Origin: Pirellulaceae bacterium
Lineage (GTDB): Bacteria > Planctomycetota > Planctomycetia > Pirellulales > Pirellulaceae
Direction of reading: 5' to 3'
DNA length: 46,986 nucleotides
NCBI GenBank assembly: GCA_023382975.1
Contig: JAHDXO010000026.1
Location: 1 to 46,986, forward strand
The position numbers and the translations under genes were made by a program. Position 1 is the first letter of the stretch. Every line of letters begins with the position of its first letter. Shown piece by piece: positions 23,392 to 33,600 of the stretch. The notes below the pieces were generated by a model that ran no database searches, was not told the origin of the DNA, and was given only the letters and a program-made list of their open reading frames with translations.

Positions 23392-24870
23392 TCAAATAGT
23401 CTCGTCAATCTCGTTCAGTTTGTCCAGACGTGACCGGGCATCTTTGTAACGCGGATCGGCTTGGACCAACTCCCCCAAATAGTGTCTTGCTGAATCGTTC
23501 AACTTCATCTGGGTGGCCAAGACTCCGGCCCGGTACAACGCCGACTTACGAATATCCTCGAACTGGGGTTCCTGTACTGCCAACTGAGCGGACTGGCGAT
23601 AGCATTGCAGAGCTTTGGGGAACTGCTTGTACTGTTGGAGGATTTCGCCGATTTCCAGCGAGGCAGCCGCGCGATGCTCGGGAACCTCCAAGCCGGACTG
23701 CAGCGGCTCCAGGGCTTCGCGAAGATCGCCGCGCCGCTTCCAACACACTCCCAACTGGAAGCGAAGCGATTTATTATCGGGATATCGCTCGCAGCGGGCC
23801 CGGACGATGTCGAATTCCAGTTGCTGGAGTTCGCTTTCGAGTTTTTCGGCTAATTCCACCGCCTCGACCGTGCGTTCTTCGGCGGCCCGCTGCCGAGCCA
23901 TCCGGGCTTGCTGCCGGGCTCGCAGGATGTTGACATCCTCCAGTTTTTCGCGGATGTGCAGCTCCGGCGCGACATTCAACGCCCTGGTCAACGTCCGCTG
24001 GGCTTCGAAAAGCCGATCTTCGGCCAGATGCAATTCGGCCAATTTCAAATAGTTGGTTTCGTTTTCCGGGTAGTCGGCAATGGCCTTCTCCAATCGCTGA
24101 CGCGGAGTGAGCACCAGAGCCTTCGGCTTCTCAGCACCTCGTGATACCGGCACGTCAGCCGACGGCCCCGTCGGCGGATCGGGTGAGTTCGGGCGAGCTG
24201 GCTCGACGGACGAATCGGCATCCGTCGCTTCGTCCGAAACAGGCCGCCGAATTCTCTCCAACGTCAATACCGAGATCATCCGCGGCGCTTCATCGTCGCG
24301 CGGATCGGCAGATTCGACCCGCTGCCAGTGCGACAGCGCTTCGTCGATCTGGCCCAAGCTGGAGAAAATGCGAGCGGCCTGACGGTGGAGTTCGACCTTG
24401 TCGGGGGCATGTTCCAACGCGCGACCGATGTACAGGGCGGCGGACTCGAAATGCTCGCAAGTTTGACTAGCCCGAGCTAACTGCTCCAGCACCGCTACAT
24501 CGCGGGGCGCATCGATCAATGCTGTGGATCCCAAATCAAACACCCGCGCAAAGTCCTGCTCGTCAGCCGACTTGGCCAATTGCTCGGCGAATCGATGAGG
24601 CGGCGGACCGGATGCCGAACCTGCGCCGCGGGAATTCTGCCGTAGATTCCGCAGCAGCGCCGCCACGTAGGCCGCATTGCCGGGTTCCTGAACCACGCAT
24701 TCGGCGAGCACTTCGTGGACTCGCCGCGCATCGTAGCCGGGCTGGTCCATCAGGCGGGTCGCTTGCTCAAAACGCTGTTGCATTCGCTTCCGTTCGGCGG
24801 GCAGCAGCGAGCCGGGCTGGAGTGCGGCAGCCGAAGTTCGCGATTTCAAAGAGGCGGACGGTTCGTTCAT
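23392..24870 (-). CDS. TPR-repeat protein of unknown role
   Basis: This 492-residue cytoplasmic-type protein has no signal peptide. Two TPR blocks are visible: residues ~100-190 (including SAALYIGRALEHAPDKVELH) and ~255-480 (FEAQRTLTRALNVAPEL, LGVCWKRRGDLREALEPL, FPKALQCYRQSAQLA, ARHYLGELVQADPRYKDAR). Between them is a Pro/Ser-rich spacer (210-245), and residues 300-345 are a charged, Arg/Glu-rich coiled-coil-like helix. The pattern resembles planctomycete scaffold proteins. It is divergent from the CobA-HemD gene with 74 bases between starts. No enzymatic domain seen. Confidence 0.85.
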   Translation of the reverse strand: MNEPSASLKSRTSAAALQPGSLLPAERKRMQQRFEQATRLMDQPGYDARRVHEVLAECVVQEPGNAAYVAALLRNLRQNSRGAGSASGPPPHRFAEQLAKSADEQDFARVFDLGSTALIDAPRDVAVLEQLARASQTCEHFESAALYIGRALEHAPDKVELHRQAARIFSSLGQIDEALSHWQRVESADPRDDEAPRMISVLTLERIRRPVSDEATDADSSVEPARPNSPDPPTGPSADVPVSRGAEKPKALVLTPRQRLEKAIADYPENETNYLKLAELHLAEDRLFEAQRTLTRALNVAPELHIREKLEDVNILRARQQARMARQRAAEERTVEAVELAEKLESELQQLEFDIVRARCERYPDNKSLRFQLGVCWKRRGDLREALEPLQSGLEVPEHRAAASLEIGEILQQYKQFPKALQCYRQSAQLAVQEPQFEDIRKSALYRAGVLATQMKLNDSARHYLGELVQADPRYKDARSRLDKLNEIDETI

Positions 24871-24944
24871 GCCAGGATTCTACCAAGAGGAATCCCAGGT
24901 TTCCAAGCCTTGCGGAACAGGCGGCCAGGTTGTTCAATCCGGAT

Positions 24945-26474
24945 ATGTCGAATTTCGAGCAATCTGTCCGTGGTAAAGTTTATCTCGTCGGCGCCGGACC
25001 GGGCGATCCGGGACTGATCACGCTGCGCGCTGTCGAGTGCCTGCAACGCGCCGACTGTGTGTTGTACGACTATCTGGCCAATCCGCAGATTCTCCGCCAT
25101 GCCCGCAAGGGTGCCGAGTTGATCTGCCTCGGACGCCACGGGGGCGAGCGGATCTGGAGCCAGTCGGAAATCAACCAGGAATTGGTTCAGCGGGCACTGA
25201 ACGACCAGACGGTCGTGCGGCTCAAAGGAGGCGATCCGCTGGTTTTCGGGCGACTGGCCGAAGAGACCCAATGGCTACAGGCCAATCATGTTCCGTTCGA
25301 GGTCGTCCCGGGAATCACCGTGGCTCTGGCTGCGGGCGCCTACGCGGGCATCCCCGTCACGCATCGCGACGCTGCCTCGGCGGTGGCTCTGATCACGGGC
25401 CAAGAGCAACCCGGAAAACTTGATTCGATGCTGGATTTTACAGCGCTGGCCCGCTTTCCAGGAACGCTGGTCTTTTACATGGGGGTGACGACGGCTCCGC
25501 AGTGGACCGAGGAATTGATCCGTGCCGGGAAACCGGCGGACACACCGGCCGCAATCATCCGCTGTTGCAGCCTGCCCCACCAGGAAACGATCCGCTGCCG
25601 CTTGGACCAAATCGCCGACCGGTTGAACCAGCCCAAGAAGCTACGTCCCCCCGCCGTCGTCATCGTGGGGCAGGTAGCTGGCATCTCCGAAGCGTTCGAT
25701 TGGTTCGAGCGGCGTCCGCTGTTCGGACAGACGATCATCGTCACTCGTCCCGCCGACCAGGCCGGCGTGCTGGCCGACCGCCTCGCTGAACTCGGGGCCG
25801 AAGTGCTCGTCCAACCTGCGGTCGAGATCTCCGATCCAACGGATTTCGGTCCCGTGGATCGTTCGCTGGCGCAACTGAGTCGCTATGACTGGGTCGTGTT
25901 CTCCAGTTCGAACGGCGTGAAACGATTCTTGGACCGCTTGCTCGACGGGCCGACCGATTTGAGGTCGCTGGCCAGCGCGAAGCTGGCCTGCATCGGCCCC
26001 GGAACCGCCGAGGCTCTGGGCACATACCATTTGCGAGCCGACTTGATCCCGAGAGAATACCGGGCCGAGTCACTGGCGGCTGCGCTGTCGGAGAAGGCGG
26101 CTGGTCGGCGAGTGCTGCTGGTGCGGGCCAGTCGCGGCCGAGAAATTCTGGCAGAGCACCTCGCTGCGGCCGGAGCACATGTCGAGCAGATCGTGGCATA
26201 CGAAAGCCGCGATGTTCTCGATGCCGACCCGGCCATTCGTGCCCGCCTGAGCACGGGACAGGTGGACTGGATCACCGTCACCAGTTCGGCCATCGCTCGG
26301 TCGCTGGCAAATCTGTTCGGCGAGGATTTGTCGAAGGCCAAACTGGCTTCGATCAGCCCGATTACATCAAGCACCCTGAACGAATTGGGCTACGAACCGA
26401 CGGCCGAGGCTACTCGCTACACGATCGAAGGCATCGTCGACGCCATCCTGCGGACCATGTCGGATTCCGGTTGA
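24945..26474 (+). CDS. cobA-hemD: Uroporphyrinogen-III C-methyltransferase / uroporphyrinogen-III synthase fusion
   Basis: This 509-residue fusion protein serves tetrapyrrole synthesis. Residues 10-255 are CobA: glycine loop VGAGPGDPGLIT (15-26), VRLKGGDPLVFGR and GIPVTHRDAASAVALITG, with the SAM-binding VFYMGV. This domain makes precorrin-2 for siroheme and B12. Residues 260-509 are HemD, which closes the ring of hydroxymethylbilane to uroporphyrinogen III: the strands TIIVTRPADQAGVL, WVVFSSSNGVKRF, LACIGPGTAEAL and WITVTSSAIARSL are visible. The fusion order is common in bacteria lacking separate genes. The true start is the ATG at 24945; an in-frame extension upstream overlaps the divergent TPR gene and is rejected. 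Confidence 0.95.
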   Translation: MSNFEQSVRGKVYLVGAGPGDPGLITLRAVECLQRADCVLYDYLANPQILRHARKGAELICLGRHGGERIWSQSEINQELVQRALNDQTVVRLKGGDPLVFGRLAEETQWLQANHVPFEVVPGITVALAAGAYAGIPVTHRDAASAVALITGQEQPGKLDSMLDFTALARFPGTLVFYMGVTTAPQWTEELIRAGKPADTPAAIIRCCSLPHQETIRCRLDQIADRLNQPKKLRPPAVVIVGQVAGISEAFDWFERRPLFGQTIIVTRPADQAGVLADRLAELGAEVLVQPAVEISDPTDFGPVDRSLAQLSRYDWVVFSSSNGVKRFLDRLLDGPTDLRSLASAKLACIGPGTAEALGTYHLRADLIPREYRAESLAAALSEKAAGRRVLLVRASRGREILAEHLAAAGAHVEQIVAYESRDVLDADPAIRARLSTGQVDWITVTSSAIARSLANLFGEDLSKAKLASISPITSSTLNELGYEPTAEATRYTIEGIVDAILRTMSDSG

Positions 26475-26688
26475 TCGTCGCGAGGCGTTGGGAATCGACC
26501 GAAACCGAATTCTCGCGAAATTCAAACGATCGCAGCCAGGCAACCCGCAGGAAACACTCTGCCCGCAGCGCCGCGGCCGGTTTTTCGATCGCGCCACCCG
26601 GCGGACCAGATTCCCTCTTGTTCGCTGCCTAGAATTCACGTAAGACCACCGCTTCTTACTATTCGTGCAACACTGGAACGGACTCTAA
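26475..26688. other. Spacer before DUF6268-like gene
   Basis: This 214-base stretch lies between two plus-strand genes. The reverse-strand frame crossing it has no recognisable protein. It likely holds the promoter of the next gene; no clear element is visible. Confidence 0.4.
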
Positions 26689-27840
26689 GTGTCTAAGCCA
26701 TCATCGCTAGCATCCGTGCTGATGTTGCTCGCCATTTGGTCCGCGGGCACAGCCTGGGCGGTTGCGCAAGCGGAGCCGAGCGATGCCGCCCCCGAGACGT
26801 CTTGGCTTGGTCCGCCGCCGGTCGACTCGGTTTGGCTTGACGACCACACGGAACCTGGCTTCCGTCGTCTTCCTCCACCGCAGGATCCACTGATGATCGA
26901 CCCATTGCCGGCCGCGCCGGCGCATCGATCCCTCGATGGCGGAGCGGACGGGAACAGCCTCGGCGGCGATCGGCGGGCCCCGCTGATCGCTCGACTGACT
27001 TGGATTCCCTCGCAAGATCTGGAGAATGCATCAGGCAGCTTGGCGATGAACAGCCAAGAAATCGAATTGGCTTATCCGGTACACATCGGTGCCGACGGGA
27101 TCTGGCTGGCGACGGGCGGCATCCAACGGCTGGAACTCAGTACATCGGCTGCGTTTCCGGATTCGGGGCTTGCGGTGCCCAGTCAACTGTGGGACATCGA
27201 AGTCGGCACGATGCATATCCGCGAGATGGCCAGCGGCTTGCGCGCCGGCGGCATGTTCCGTGTTGGCTCGCCCAGCGACCAGCCGTTCGCGGCGTGGCGC
27301 GACTTGACCGTCACGGTGCTCGGTTTTCTGACCGTTCCCAGCGGCGAACGCGACGCCTGGAGTTTCAGTCTGTTCTATTCACCCACCGGCCAAATCGTCT
27401 TTCCCATTCCGGGCATCGCCTACGTCTGGCGGCCCAGCCCGCAGTTTGAAGCGAACGTGGGGATTCCGTTCTCGATGGAATACCGACCTACAGACTCGCT
27501 GACGCTGACCGCCCGTTATCGACCGCTGAACGACATCCAGGTGATGCTGCGTCAATCGCTGGGGGAATTCTGGAGCATCTACGGCGGGTACGAAACGGTG
27601 AACGAGACGTTCTGGCTGGCCGACCGCGAACGCGACAGGGAGCGCACCTACATCTTCGACCAGCGGTTGACGTTGGGCATTCAGCGAAAACTGGGCGGCC
27701 AGTGGAGCCTCGATGCGTCGGCTGCCTACGTCTTCGACCGGCAGATCTTCCTGGCCGACAAGTTCTCCGGCGACCGCCGGGACGAACTGTTGATCGCCCC
27801 GGGCGTGGCTGGCACGATCCAATTGCTGTGGACGCGGTGA
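26689..27840 (+). CDS. Outer-membrane beta-barrel-like protein (DUF6268 type)
   Basis: This 383-residue protein starts at GTG. A signal peptide (hydrophobic LASVLMLLAIWSAGTAWA, cleavage after AVAQA near residue 28) precedes a Pro/Asp-rich linker to about residue 95. The rest is made of alternating amphipathic strands (IARLTWIPSQDLE, LRAGGMFRVG, WSFSLFYSPTGQ, LTLTARYRPLND, QWSLDASAAYVFDRQ) ending LLWTR, a typical outer-membrane barrel terminus. The YSPTGQIVFPIPGIAYVWRPS stretch fits the DUF6268 family. Function unknown. It converges with the UXS gene 57 bases away. Confidence 0.7.
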   Translation: MSKPSSLASVLMLLAIWSAGTAWAVAQAEPSDAAPETSWLGPPPVDSVWLDDHTEPGFRRLPPPQDPLMIDPLPAAPAHRSLDGGADGNSLGGDRRAPLIARLTWIPSQDLENASGSLAMNSQEIELAYPVHIGADGIWLATGGIQRLELSTSAAFPDSGLAVPSQLWDIEVGTMHIREMASGLRAGGMFRVGSPSDQPFAAWRDLTVTVLGFLTVPSGERDAWSFSLFYSPTGQIVFPIPGIAYVWRPSPQFEANVGIPFSMEYRPTDSLTLTARYRPLNDIQVMLRQSLGEFWSIYGGYETVNETFWLADRERDRERTYIFDQRLTLGIQRKLGGQWSLDASAAYVFDRQIFLADKFSGDRRDELLIAPGVAGTIQLLWTR

Positions 27841-27897
27841 GGTGCGAATTCCCGCGAATCCAGCAACGTTTCCGCGAATTCCGCGACCTTCGAGAGA

Positions 27898-28872
<975 letters not shown>

Positions 28873-28944
28873 GTGCTCGCACTCCCATGTGGTAAGAAAA
28901 TGAAACTGGCTCCGAGTCGCCGAAGCCTGTTGCCCGTCCCAGTC

Positions 28945-29877
28945 TCAAAAATCGTACCACAGTCCGATGCCGATTTGCTCTTCGTGATACGGCAGGAAGG
29001 CGTACTGCATGCTCGCGCCGTTGTAGTACTGCAAGCCCAAACGCAACAGGTGGGCGGTCACATCGGAACGCCATGCCCAACCCGCTTGGACATTCAGGCC
29101 GCCTCCGAAATTCAGTTCCTGTCGCAGATGGCCGTTGATGGCAAAAAACGGCTCGCCGTGCAGGCCGGTACGAGTGCGCGGCGCGTAATCCAGCCCGAAC
29201 TGGAATTCCCAAGGCTCGCTCGCGTGGCAACTGAACGCCCAACCGGCCTCGCCGTACAATCGCAACCGGTCGGTGACATAATGCGAGTAGCCCAGGACGA
29301 GGGCATCGCGGACTTGAAGAAACAGCGGAAAGTCCTCGTTCTTCAGCAGGAATTCGTCGCCCAGGTGCGAACTGATGTGGTAGTAGGCAAACTTCCACTG
29401 CTGCCGCTGGTTGCCCCAAGTGAACGGCACACCGACGCGATAGTCGGTCGAGCGAACATCGACGTCTTCCTCCAGGTCCAGGCGAACCATGGCAGCGCCT
29501 TCGACGCCGATCTCGAAGCCAGTCGGGCGAATCGCATCCTTCGAGCCGAAACGCAGCAGCGCGATGCGGGCTCCCAAAGTCCCGTCCATGATCGTCGTGT
29601 CGCCCTCGATGCTCTCGATGCTGCCCGCCATCCGCGGCTCCTTGGGGCCAGCCAGATACGAGCGGTAGATGACACCTTGCGGCATCAGCCAAACGCCACC
29701 CGGTTCGATGCCGTACGCATCCCAGGTGAGCGGCAACGGATCGTCGACGGTCATTTGATCGTCAAAACTCACCACGGAAACGGGCGGTTCGTTCTCGGCC
29801 AATGCGGTGTCGGCCGCGATGACGACAGCCAGCATTCCGATGACGATTCCGAATTTAGCCAACATGCGTTGAATCAC
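28945..29877 (-). CDS. DUF1207 outer-membrane-type protein
   Basis: This protein has 310 residues from the GTG at 29877, which is supported by GAGAGG 8 bases upstream; ATG 29865 is an alternative. A signal peptide (MLAKFGIVIGMLAVVIAADTALA) is followed by a beta-rich domain matching DUF1207, a planctomycete family of presumed outer-membrane proteins. Recognisable stretches are VWLMPQGVIYRSYLAGPKEPR, DGTLGARIALLRFG, WGNQRQQWKFAYYHISSHLGDE and the barrel-like end QIGIGLWYDF. Function unknown. It is upstream of UXS, which suggests a surface-polysaccharide or envelope context. Confidence 0.88.
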   Translation of the reverse strand: MIQRMLAKFGIVIGMLAVVIAADTALAENEPPVSVVSFDDQMTVDDPLPLTWDAYGIEPGGVWLMPQGVIYRSYLAGPKEPRMAGSIESIEGDTTIMDGTLGARIALLRFGSKDAIRPTGFEIGVEGAAMVRLDLEEDVDVRSTDYRVGVPFTWGNQRQQWKFAYYHISSHLGDEFLLKNEDFPLFLQVRDALVLGYSHYVTDRLRLYGEAGWAFSCHASEPWEFQFGLDYAPRTRTGLHGEPFFAINGHLRQELNFGGGLNVQAGWAWRSDVTAHLLRLGLQYYNGASMQYAFLPYHEEQIGIGLWYDF

Positions 29878-29885
29878 TTGGTGAT

Positions 29886-29891
29886 CCTCTC
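29886..29891 (-). promoter_or_regulatory. Ribosome binding site deciding a GTG start
   Basis: On the minus strand this reads GAGAGG, 8 bases before the GTG at 29877. The in-frame ATG at 29865 would place it 20 bases away. Confidence 0.5.
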
Positions 29892-30178
29892 GGACGTCCA
29901 CCTGCCCGCAACCGACGGCCGATCTTCCTCCAAAATCACGAGCTGTACTAGGCAGATCGTCCGGCACAACCGCAGGATCTGCGAAGAATCAGGGGGGAAG
30001 ATGTAGTCTACCCGTCTTGGGGAACCACTGACAGACGAATTGCGATCCGACGTAACCCCTTTGAATCAGGGTACTTACCCCGGATCGTCACATTGCCCGC
30101 TTCTGGTAGGATTGGGGAAGGAACGTATCTAAGGGTCATATCGGCAAAAGCGATTTGCGAATCAAGGAGATGTGAGAC
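29892..30178. other. Divergent intergenic region
   Basis: This region holds promoters for the DUF1207 gene and the thiamine-binding-type gene. One perfect 7-bp inverted repeat (GCAGATC at 29952-29958 with GATCTGC at 29976-29982) is seen. I looked for a TPP riboswitch because of the downstream gene and found no matching motif. AAGGAG at 30164-30169 is the ribosome site of the next gene. Confidence 0.45.
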
Positions 30179-30478
30179 ATGGTGTTAATGGAATTCAGTA
30201 TCTTCCCGATCGGCCAGGGCGAGAGCCTCAGCCCTTACGTAGCCCGCACACTCGACCTTGTCGACAAGAGCGGTCTGGAGTACCGGCTGACCGCGATGGG
30301 GACGATCGTCGAGGGCGAGATCGGACCTGTGCTGGAACTGGTCCAGCAGTGTCTGGCCGCGATGGCGACTGACTGCGACCGAGTCAGCGCATCGGTCAAA
30401 CTGGATTACCGCAAAGGCGGGGAAAGCCGACTGGACGCCAAGGTCCAAAGCGTCGAAGACAAATTGGGCGGAGGCTGA
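30179..30478 (+). CDS. MTH1187/YkoF-type thiamine-binding protein
   Basis: This 99-residue ferredoxin-like-fold protein matches the MTH1187 (UPF0045) family. The N-terminus EFSIFPIGQGESLSPYVAR, the central YRLTAMGTIVEGE and the C-terminal SASVKLDYRKGGESRL are family signatures. Members bind thiamine or related compounds and form tetramers; exact role is unclear. The ATG has AAGGAG 9 bases upstream. It is followed after 163 bases by the giant helicase gene and may share its promoter. Confidence 0.9.
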   Translation: MVLMEFSIFPIGQGESLSPYVARTLDLVDKSGLEYRLTAMGTIVEGEIGPVLELVQQCLAAMATDCDRVSASVKLDYRKGGESRLDAKVQSVEDKLGGG

Positions 30479-30641
30479 AGAAAGGCTGAGCCCCGATCGT
30501 AGACTCGCGGCCGAGATGCTAGCTGGGCCAGCAATCCGGGCAGTCCCAGATACCAAGTCGTCCAGGTGCCGCGGTCAAGGGACTTCGGCCGAAATCGAAC
30601 ACGACACGAATCCAAACAATCGCGAATCCGGCGACGGTGGA

Positions 30642-33600
30642 ATGACGGCATCACTGGAACAGTTCCTGGAACGTTGCGTCTTCTTGGATCTGGAGGTCCA
30701 TCGCAACGGACGTCTGGCACGGATCGGAGCGGTCTGCGGTTCGCATCAATTCGAGTGGAGCGGCGGGACGAAGGAGGCTCGGCGCGAGGCAGTCGACGAT
30801 CTGGACCGGTTCATCGCCCGCATGGATGCCCGCTTCCTCGCCGGTCACAATCTGCTGGCGCACGATTGGCCGATCTTGCAGCAGTTGCGGCCCGGATTGC
30901 GACTGCTGCGGTTGCCCGTGGTAGACACCCTGTTTCTGTCGCCACTGGCATTTTCCGAGATCCCGTATCACGCCTTGGTCAAGGACTATCGCCTGGTCAA
31001 GGATTCGGTGAACGACCCAGTGGCCGATGCGCGTCTCAGCGAGCGTGTGTTTCGCGACCAGTGGCAGGCGTTTGCCGAGCAGACCGCGCGCGGCGAAACC
31101 GATCTGCTCTCTTTGCTGCGGTTCTGTCTGCGCGAACCGATGCAGGTCGAGGACCAGCCGCAGGGAATTGGGGAATCGTCGAAAACGCGGACCGCGAAGA
31201 TGGCACAGGCATCCGACGCCCGTGGTTCGCAGCCAGCCTCATACTCGGCGCTGCGGCTTCGCACCGACGGACTGGTGCTGTTTTTCGAGCAGGTCGGTGC
31301 CAGGCCGCTGGACGCCGCCGCGGCCCAGACGGTCTTCGAGCGGTTGGCGGCCGATCGAGTGTGCCGGTTCTCGACATCCGGCTTGATCGCCCAGTTGGCC
31401 GAGTCGCAGCAGTTGGCTGCGCTGGCTTACGTAGCTGCTTGGCTGGGCGTCTCGGGCGGCAGTTCGGTGTTGCCGCCGTGGGTGCGCCGGGTGCTGCCGG
31501 AAACGGTGCGACTGGTCCACCGTCTGCGGTCGATCCCCTGCGGCGATCCGTGTTGCAGTTACTGCTGCGAAGTCCACGACCCGACTGGCCAATTGGAACG
31601 CTATTTCGGTTTCCGTCGCTTTCGCGCCCAACCGGCCGCCGAGGACGGTGGCAGCCTGCAGGAAGCCATCGTGCGTTGCGCGATGGGCGACCAACCGCTG
31701 TTGGCGATCCTGCCCACGGGCGGCGGAAAATCGCTGTGCTACCAGTTGCCCGCACTGGTGCGTCATCAGCGCCGCGGTGCGTTGACCGTCGTGCTTTCGC
31801 CGTTGCAGGCGTTGATGAAGGACCAAGTCGACAACTTCGCCGCCAAGACGGGCCATTCCAGCGCGGCGGCCATCAACGGGTTGCTGACTCTGCCCGAGCG
31901 AGGCGACGTGATGGAGCGTGTGCGTCTGGGCCGCATCGCGTTGCTGTATGTGTCGCCCGAGCAACTGCGAAACAAATCCACGATCGACGCGCTGAAGCAC
32001 CGCGAGATCGGCTGCTGGGTATTCGACGAGGCGCACTGCCTGTCGAAATGGGGCCACGATTTCCGTCCCGACTATCTGTACGCGGCCCGCTTCATTCGCG
32101 AACTGTCCGAAAAGCAGCATGTTCCCCCGCCGCCGGTCCAGTGCTTTACGGCCACCGCCAAGACGGATGTGGTCGAAGAGATCGTCAAACACTTCCAGCA
32201 AGAACTGAACCAAGATCTGCAGCGGTTCGAGGGCGGCATCGAACGCGAGAATCTGCGGTTCGAGGTCCAGCCGACCCCAGCGCCCGAGAAGTTCGCCCGC
32301 GTCCACGAACTGCTCGACCAGCGTCTGGGCGACGACGGTTCGGCCGTGGTCTACGTGGCCACTCGCAAAGGAGCCGAGCGGCTGGCCGAGTACCTGGCGG
32401 CGCAGGGCTGGCTGGCCGTCGCGTTCCATGCCGGACTCAAGCCGCCCGACAAGCGCCGCATCCAGGACGAATTCATCGCCGGCCAATTGCGGGTGATCTG
32501 CGCCACCAACGCCTTCGGCATGGGCATCGACAAGGAAGATGTGCGGATTGTGGTCCACGCCGACATGCCCGGCTCGTTGGAAAACTACTTGCAGGAGGCG
32601 GGCCGCGCCGGCCGCGACCGCGAACCGGCCGATTGCGTGCTGCTGTACAGCGACGACGATGCCGAAACCCAGTTCGCGCTGAGTGCGATCTCGCAACTGA
32701 CGCCGCGCGACATCCGCCAGATCCTCCGCGGACTGCGGCGCAAGAAGCGGAAGAGCGAGCTGCTGGTGATCACGTCCGGCGAACTGCTCCGCGACGACGA
32801 GGTCGATACGTCGTTCGACAGTCAGGACAAAATGGCGGACACCAAAGTCAAAACCGCGGTCGCCTGGCTCGAACGCGCGGGCTTCCTGGAACGCGAGCAG
32901 AATTCGACCCGCATGTATCACGGCAAGCCGCAGGTGGAGAGTCTCGAGAACGCCGAACGGCGGATCGACCGCATGGGGCTGACCGATCAACAACGCCGCC
33001 AGTGGCTCGCGATCCTGCAGGTGTTGATGAACACCGAGGGGCCGGAGAGCCTGACGATCGACCGATTGGCCGAATTGCCCGAGTTCCAGACGGCCAACGG
33101 CCGGCCAAGTGCCGCGGACGAAGATCTGCCCGCGGACACGTTGCAGGTGCTGCGCGCCCTGGACGGGATGACGCGGGCAGGATTGATCCGCAAAGGCATC
33201 TCGTTGTCCGCCTACGTCCGCTACCGGATCGACGACGATTCGCTCGCCCGGCTGCGCAGCGTCTCGGCCATCGAATCGGCACTGCTCCAGGTGATGCAGG
33301 AGCAGGAGCCGGACGCGGAGCAACACGACTGGCTGCACGTTTCGCTGCGGCGGTTGAACCAAGCCCTGCTTGACCGCGGTGTCGCATCCAGTCCGGAATT
33401 GATCCGCAAACTGCTGGATAGCCTGAGTCGCGATGGCCGCGGGGTCGCCGCCAGCCGCGGGAGTCTCGAATTTCGCTCCGCCGGCAAAGACCAGTACCGA
33501 CTGAAGCTCCATCGCACTTGGGCGCTGGTGACCGAAATCTCGCAGCGGCGCCGCGAGGTGGCGGAAGTCGTGCTGCGCGAGATCCTGGCCCAGATTCCCG

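Noticed and set aside
29892..30178. Possible TPP riboswitch before the thiamine-binding-type gene
   Set aside because: The conserved TPP core and paired stems could not be found; the gene's thiamine link is only family-level.
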